A stretch of 42,682 bases of DNA from Mycolicibacterium vulneris (GTDB lineage Bacteria > Actinomycetota > Actinomycetes > Mycobacteriales > Mycobacteriaceae): contig NZ_NCXM01000041.1 of the NCBI RefSeq assembly GCF_002104765.1, positions 1 to 42,682 on the forward strand, in the 5' to 3' direction. Both the position numbers and the translations under genes were made by a program. Position 1 is the first letter of the stretch; each line of letters begins with the position of its first letter. This document shows positions 38,628-42,682 of this stretch, in pieces. The notes under the pieces were generated by a model that had not been told where the DNA came from, ran no database searches, and saw only the letters and a list, made by a program, of their open reading frames with translations.

Positions 38628-39635
38628 CTAGTCCAGGGCGGTGCGCAGCGACGCCACGACGTCGTCGATCGTTCCGGTGGTCGAGTAGCCGGCCGCCAGC
38701 CGGTGGCCACCGCCGCCAAACCCGGACGCGACTGACGCCAGATCCACCGCGGCCTTGGCCCGCATCGACACGGACCACTGCTGCGGCGCGATCTCCTTGA
38801 ACACCGCGGCCACCTCGGCCTGCTGCGTGGTGCGCACGATGTCGACGATGCTCTCGACTTCCTCCGGCCGTGAACTGGTCCAATCCAGGTTGTCGACAAC
38901 GGCATACACCAGTCCCCGACCGCCAGCGGCGTCCGGCAGCAGCCGGGCCGAGGCCAACACCCGCGACAGCAGCGGCAGCCATCCGAACGGGTGGCTGTCC
39001 AGCAGGGTCCGGCTGATCGCGGCGTTGTCCACGCCGCCGTCGACCAGCCGGGCCGCCAGTCGCAGGGCCCGCGCGCTGGCCCAGCGGAACGACCCCGTGT
39101 CGGTCGTCAGGCCCGCGTAGATGCAGTGCGCGACGTCGGACTCGATGGGCTTGTCCCACGCGTCGAGGATGTCGGCGATCATCATCGTGGTCGAATCGGC
39201 CTGCACGTCAACGAAATTGGCGGTGCCGAATACGTCGTTGGAGGCGTGGTGGTCGATGACAAGCACCTCGTCGGCCGCAACGGCCAGATCGCTCAACGCG
39301 CCAAGCCGCTTGACGCTCGGAACGTCAACGGTGACAACCAAATCGACGTCGCGGCGCATCGCATCCGGGCTGACCAGCAGCCGACAGCCGGGCAGCGACG
39401 CCAGCGACTCGGGCAGCCGCGCCGGCTCGGCGAAACTGACCTCGACCCGCTTGCCGCACTTGTCCAGCACCAGCCCCAGCGCCAGCCCGGCGCCGATGGT
39501 GTCGGCGTCGGGGTGCACGTGCGCGATCACCGCAACGGTGTCGGCGTCCGACAGCAAATCGACCGCACCCACGGCGTCGACGCGTGCCCCCACCCTGGGG
39601 CTGTCCAGGTCAGTATTCGTGTTGGTCGTCGTCAC
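38628..39635 (-). CDS. cnpB: DHH/DHHA1 phosphodiesterase: nanoRNase, PAP phosphatase and c-di-AMP/pApA hydrolase
   Basis: A 335-residue NrnA-type protein, counterpart of Rv2837c. DHH domain: HPDAD (His41-Asp45), VTVD and DHH at 128-130; DHHA1 domain: GFGGGGHRLAAG near residue 308. The family cleaves short oligoribonucleotides and pAp, and in mycobacteria also degrades c-di-AMP. GTG 39635 starts it, 26 bp inside rbfA, so it is translationally coupled to rbfA and belongs to the infB-rbfA operon. Confidence 0.94.
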   Translation of the reverse strand: MTTTNTNTDLDSPRVGARVDAVGAVDLLSDADTVAVIAHVHPDADTIGAGLALGLVLDKCGKRVEVSFAEPARLPESLASLPGCRLLVSPDAMRRDVDLVVTVDVPSVKRLGALSDLAVAADEVLVIDHHASNDVFGTANFVDVQADSTTMMIADILDAWDKPIESDVAHCIYAGLTTDTGSFRWASARALRLAARLVDGGVDNAAISRTLLDSHPFGWLPLLSRVLASARLLPDAAGGRGLVYAVVDNLDWTSSRPEEVESIVDIVRTTQQAEVAAVFKEIAPQQWSVSMRAKAAVDLASVASGFGGGGHRLAAGYSTTGTIDDVVASLRTALD

Positions 39636-40098
39636 CGACGCTCCCGTCGAGGCCGGGCTCCGCGCCCGATCCGCTATCCCGGTATGGATCGGCCTCCCCA
39701 GCCGGCTTGGCGCCCGAACGAACCCGCGCCAGATCAGCGTCCGCGGCGCGCGCCCGCGCCAGCAACTCGTCCATCCGCTGCACGTTGTCCAACGTGGTGT
39801 CGCGGGTGAACGTCAGCGTGGGCGTGAAACGCACGCCGGTGCCGGCCCCGACCATGGTGCGCAGCGCGCCCTTGGCCCGTTCCAGGGCGGCCGCGGCGGC
39901 CCCGTAATCCGGCTCGTCGTCCAGCGTGCGTCCCATCACCGTGTAGAACACCGTCGCATCGTGCAGGTCGGCGGTCACCTTCGCGTCGACGATGGTAACC
40001 CCCTCCAGCCCGGGATCCTTGATCTCGAACTCGATCGCCGAGGCGACGATGGTGTTGATCCGCTTGGCCAAACGGCGCGCCCGGGCCGGGTCAGGCAT
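39610..40098 (-). CDS. rbfA: Ribosome-binding factor A
   Basis: RbfA, 162 residues. The KH-like fold is seen: ARRLAKRINTIVASAIEFEIKDP (cited as RRLAKRINTIVASAIEFEI), VTIVDAKVTADLHDATVFYT, and VRFTPTLTFTRDTTLDNVQRMDELL at the end of the core (cited as FTPTLTF). A long acidic C-terminal tail follows (about 130-162). It acts in late 16S rRNA maturation of the 30S subunit. The ATG follows the two MIRU-like units by 3 nt; their GGAGGAGG lies about 15 nt upstream and may serve as the ribosome site. Its 3' end overlaps cnpB by 26 bp. Confidence 0.97.
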   Translation of the reverse strand: MPDPARARRLAKRINTIVASAIEFEIKDPGLEGVTIVDAKVTADLHDATVFYTVMGRTLDDEPDYGAAAAALERAKGALRTMVGAGTGVRFTPTLTFTRDTTLDNVQRMDELLARARAADADLARVRSGAKPAGEADPYRDSGSGAEPGLDGSVGDDDQHEY

Positions 40099-40101
40099 TT
40101 C

Positions 40102-40202
40102 GATTCACCGCCTCCTCCTCATCACTTCGTTCTGCATCGTCGGCGGTGGTCGGATTCACCGCCTTCTCCTCATCACTTCGTTTTGCATCGTCGGCGGTGG
40201 TC
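40102..40202 (-). repeat. Two tandem MIRU-like units between infB and rbfA
   Basis: Two 51-bp units (40153-40202/3 and 40102-40152) differ at only three positions. On the minus strand each contains GACGATGCA, ACGAAGTGATGAGGAG and a closing GCGGTGAATC, the features of short mycobacterial interspersed repetitive units. The first unit begins within the infB TGA; the second ends 3 nt before the rbfA ATG. Being 17 codons long, they keep a frame open (ADDA-RSDEE-AVN). Each also has a small ORF, ATG AGG AG(A/G) AGG CGG TGA. They probably provide translational coupling. Confidence 0.85.
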
Positions 40203-42682
40203 AGGTCCGTTCCTTCTGCACCAACTCGTAGGACTCGATGATGTCGCCTTCTTTGAGGTCGGAGTACCCCAGCGTCATGCCGCACTCGAAGCCCTCGCGG
40301 ACCTCGGTCACGTCGTCCTTCTCGCGTCGCAGCGAGGTGATCGCGAGGTTGTCGGTGACCACGATGTTGTCCCGCAGCAACCGCGCCTTGGCGTTGCGGC
40401 GCACAGTGCCGCTGCTGATCATGCAGCCGGCGATGATGCCGACCTTGGAGGACCGGAAGATCGCCCGGATCTCGGCGCGACCCAGCTGGTTCTCCTCGTA
40501 GATCGGCTTGAGCATGCCGCGCAGGGCCTTCTCGATCTCGTCGATCGCCTGGTAGATCACCGAGTAGTAGCGGATCTCCACACCCTCGCGGTTGGCCAGC
40601 TCGGTGGCCTTGCCCTCGGCGCGCACGTTGAAGCCGATGATCACCGCATCCGAGGCCGATGCCAGGTTGACGTTGGTCTCGGTGATGCCACCCACACCGC
40701 GGTCGATGACGCGCAGCGCGACCTCGTCGTCGATCTGGATGCCCATCAGGGCCTCTTCGAGCGCCTCGACCGTACCGGCGTTGTCGCCCTTGAGGATCAG
40801 GTTCAGCTGGCTGGTTTCCTTCAGCGCCGAGTCCAGGTCCTCCAGGCTGATCCGCTTGCGGGAACGCGCCGCCAGCGCGTTGCGCTTGCGCGCGCTGCGC
40901 TTGTCGGCGATCTGGCGGGCGATGCGGTCCTCGTCGACGACCAGCAGGTTGTCGCCGGCACCGGGCACCGAGGTGAAACCGATGACCTGCACCGGCCGCG
41001 ACGGCAGCGCCTCTTCGACGTCCTCGCCGTGCTCGTCGACCATGCGGCGGACGCGGCCATAGGCGTCGCCGGCCACTACCGAGTCGCCGACGCGCAGCGT
41101 GCCGCGCTGCACCAGGACCGTTGCGACCGGCCCGCGACCGCGGTCCAGGTGCGCCTCGATCGCCACACCCTGGGCCTCCATGTCGGGGTTGGCCCGCAGG
41201 TCCAGGGCCGCGTCGGCGGTCAGCAGCACCGCCTCGAGCAGCTGCTCGATGTTGGTGCCCTGCTTGGCGGAGATGTCGACGAACATGGTGTCGCCACCGA
41301 AATCCTCTGCCACCAAACCGTATTCGGTGAGCTGGCCGCGGATCTTGGCCGGGTCGGCACCCTCGACGTCAATCTTGTTGACTGCCACCACAATCGGCAC
41401 GTCGGCCGCCTGCGCGTGGTTGATGGCCTCCACCGTCTGCGGCATGACACCGTCGTCGGCGGCGACCACCAGGATCGCGATGTCGGTGGCCTTCGCACCG
41501 CGGGCACGCATGGCGGTGAACGCCTCGTGACCCGGGGTGTCGATGAAGGTGATCGGCCGTTCTTGTCCGTCGTGTTCGACGGTCACCTGGTAGGCACCGA
41601 TGTGCTGGGTGATGCCGCCCGCCTCGGCCTCGCGGACGCTGGCGTTCCGGATGGTGTCCAGCAGTCGGGTCTTACCGTGGTCGACGTGACCCATCACGGT
41701 CACCACCGGCGGCCGGGTCTGCAGGTCTTCCTCGCCGCCCTCGTCCTCGCCGTAGCTCAGGTCGAAGGACTCCAGCAGCTCGCGGTCCTCGTCCTCTGGG
41801 CTGACGACCTGGACGACGTAGTTCATCTCGCTGCCCAGCAGCTCGAGCGTCTCGTCGCCGACCGACTGGGTGGCGGTGACCATCTCGCCGAGGTTGAACA
41901 GCGCCTGCACCAGCGAGGCCGGGTTGGCGTTGATCTTGTCGGCGAAGTCGCTCAGCGACGCGCCGCGGGCCAGCCGGATCGTCTCGCCGTTGCCGTGCGG
42001 CAACCGCACGCCGCCGACGACGGGCGCCTGCATGTTCTCGTATTCGGCGCGCTTCGCCCGCTTCGACTTGCGGCCGCGTCGCGGCGCACCGCCGGGACGG
42101 CCGAACGCGCCGGCCGCACCGCCGCGCTGGCCGGGACGGCCACCGCCACCGCCACCGGGACGGCCACGGAAACCGCCGCCGCCACCTCCGGGCGGGGCGC
42201 CAACTCCACCGCCACCGCCGCCGCGGTAGTTGCCGCCGCCTCCGTCACGGCCGCCGGGACCGCCGGGACGGCCGCCGCCGGGACGCGGGGCGCCGGGCCG
42301 GGCCGGGCGACCGGGCCCACCGGCACCGGCGGGCCGGGGCGGCATGTTGCCCGGCGAGGCGCCGCCGGGACGCGGGGCGCCCGGGCGGGGCGCTCCGGGA
42401 CGCGGCGCCTGCGGACGCGGGATCGGCCGGTCGACGGGCTGCGCCGACGAGAACGGGTTGTTGCCGACGCGCGGCGCGCGCGGCTTGGGCATCGGGCCTG
42501 GACGCGGGCCCGGTGTCATACCGGGGCGCGGCGCCTGGCCGGGCGGCTGCCCGGTTGCGGGCGGTTTCGGCTCGCCGGGGGACGGCGCGGACGGCCGGTC
42601 GGGCGCCGGGCCGGGTCGTGCCGGGGCCGCGGTGGGCGCCCCGGCGGGGGATGGTGAACGTCTACGGTCCGACCGAGACGAC
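40201..42682 (-). CDS. infB: Translation initiation factor IF-2 (partial, 5' end beyond the window)
   Basis: 826 residues of IF-2 are in the window; the frame is open to the edge (M. tuberculosis IF-2 is 900 residues, so only the extreme N-terminus is missing). It starts with a very Gly/Pro/Arg-rich low-complexity region with PRPGAPRPGG repeats (about residues 1-215), then a conserved helical IF2N segment (VRLPHGNGETIRLARGASLSD, cited as LPHGNGETIRLARG), the G domain from about 325 (VMGHVDHGKTRLLD, DTPGHEAFTAMRARG, NKIDVEG), and domains II-IV. An M at 42519 is internal. It places initiator tRNA on the 30S subunit. It heads the infB-rbfA-cnpB coupling; its stop TGA lies in the first MIRU-like unit. 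Confidence 0.97.
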   Translation of the reverse strand, partial: SSRSDRRRSPSPAGAPTAAPARPGPAPDRPSAPSPGEPKPPATGQPPGQAPRPGMTPGPRPGPMPKPRAPRVGNNPFSSAQPVDRPIPRPQAPRPGAPRPGAPRPGGASPGNMPPRPAGAGGPGRPARPGAPRPGGGRPGGPGGRDGGGGNYRGGGGGGVGAPPGGGGGGFRGRPGGGGGGRPGQRGGAAGAFGRPGGAPRRGRKSKRAKRAEYENMQAPVVGGVRLPHGNGETIRLARGASLSDFADKINANPASLVQALFNLGEMVTATQSVGDETLELLGSEMNYVVQVVSPEDEDRELLESFDLSYGEDEGGEEDLQTRPPVVTVMGHVDHGKTRLLDTIRNASVREAEAGGITQHIGAYQVTVEHDGQERPITFIDTPGHEAFTAMRARGAKATDIAILVVAADDGVMPQTVEAINHAQAADVPIVVAVNKIDVEGADPAKIRGQLTEYGLVAEDFGGDTMFVDISAKQGTNIEQLLEAVLLTADAALDLRANPDMEAQGVAIEAHLDRGRGPVATVLVQRGTLRVGDSVVAGDAYGRVRRMVDEHGEDVEEALPSRPVQVIGFTSVPGAGDNLLVVDEDRIARQIADKRSARKRNALAARSRKRISLEDLDSALKETSQLNLILKGDNAGTVEALEEALMGIQIDDEVALRVIDRGVGGITETNVNLASASDAVIIGFNVRAEGKATELANREGVEIRYYSVIYQAIDEIEKALRGMLKPIYEENQLGRAEIRAIFRSSKVGIIAGCMISSGTVRRNAKARLLRDNIVVTDNLAITSLRREKDDVTEVREGFECGMTLGYSDLKEGDIIESYELVQKERT

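Noticed and set aside
40091..40285. Short minus-strand gene reading through the MIRU units
   Set aside because: The ADDAERSDEE-type frame is a known by-product of MIRU sequence; no separate promoter or start is convincing.
39121..42657. Plus-strand open frame of more than 1100 codons opposite cnpB, rbfA and infB
   Set aside because: It is antisense to three well-conserved genes, has no family features and has the base bias expected of a mirror frame in GC-rich DNA.

Overview
The window is about 42.7 kb of very GC-rich DNA with dense coding, many ATGA overlaps and GTG starts. Its gene content and order fit a slow-growing Mycobacterium, most likely of the M. avium complex. The species call rests on recalled synteny with M. 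tuberculosis H37Rv (about Rv2771c to Rv2839c), on a single-chain long-chain-type acyl-CoA carboxylase of the kind known from M. avium subsp. paratuberculosis, and on MIRU-type repeats. No database search was run.

Layout. (1) 1-11.5 kb, accessory lipid region: dienelactone hydrolase, a GPL-type glycosyltransferase, a tight SDR/acyl-CoA dehydrogenase/acyl-CoA dehydrogenase operon, a small exported Gly/Cys repeat protein, and an acyl-CoA synthetase + fused biotin carboxylase operon diverging from a thioesterase. (2) 11.7-13.4 kb: dapB operon (dapB, a membrane protein, a flavodoxin-like protein), ordered as in M. tuberculosis. (3) 13.4-20.1 kb, variable segment: exported protein, amine-dehydrogenase-like protein, Rieske oxygenase with a coupled six-codon upstream ORF, divergent TetR regulator, GNAT acetyltransferase, a decayed ferredoxin-reductase, a Baeyer-Villiger-type monooxygenase and an SRPBCC protein. 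(4) 20.1-33.8 kb, conserved core: ald, nitronate monooxygenase, pepR, gpsI, rpsO, ribF, mntR, fadE21, ltp1, truB, pptT, pptH. (5) 33.9-38.6 kb: exported Rv2799-like protein, CocE-type hydrolase, DUF1802 and DUF2277 genes, echA16, another exported protein. (6) 38.6-42.7 kb: cnpB, rbfA and the 3' part of infB.

How the genes work together. The left part looks like an acyl-CoA processing unit (activation, carboxylation, dehydrogenation, ketoreduction, thioester release). The paired dehydrogenases look like an alpha2-beta2 enzyme. The centre couples lysine/peptidoglycan precursor synthesis (dapB), alanine metabolism (ald), RNA turnover (gpsI), flavin synthesis (ribF) and metal control (mntR). PptT and PptH, antagonists acting on phosphopantetheine carrier proteins, are translationally coupled with truB. 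The right end is the translation/RNA-maturation cluster infB-rbfA-cnpB.

Most notable non-coding structures: a perfect 4 x 54-bp tandem array filling the whole gap between the convergent mntR and fadE21 stops, with a diverged single copy near the left end; two 51-bp MIRU-like units between infB and rbfA; a 19-bp DtxR-family-type operator overlapping the mntR promoter; and a recurring leaderless-start layout (TANNNT 6-7 nt before the start codon). No tRNA, rRNA, insertion sequence, prophage or CRISPR array was seen.
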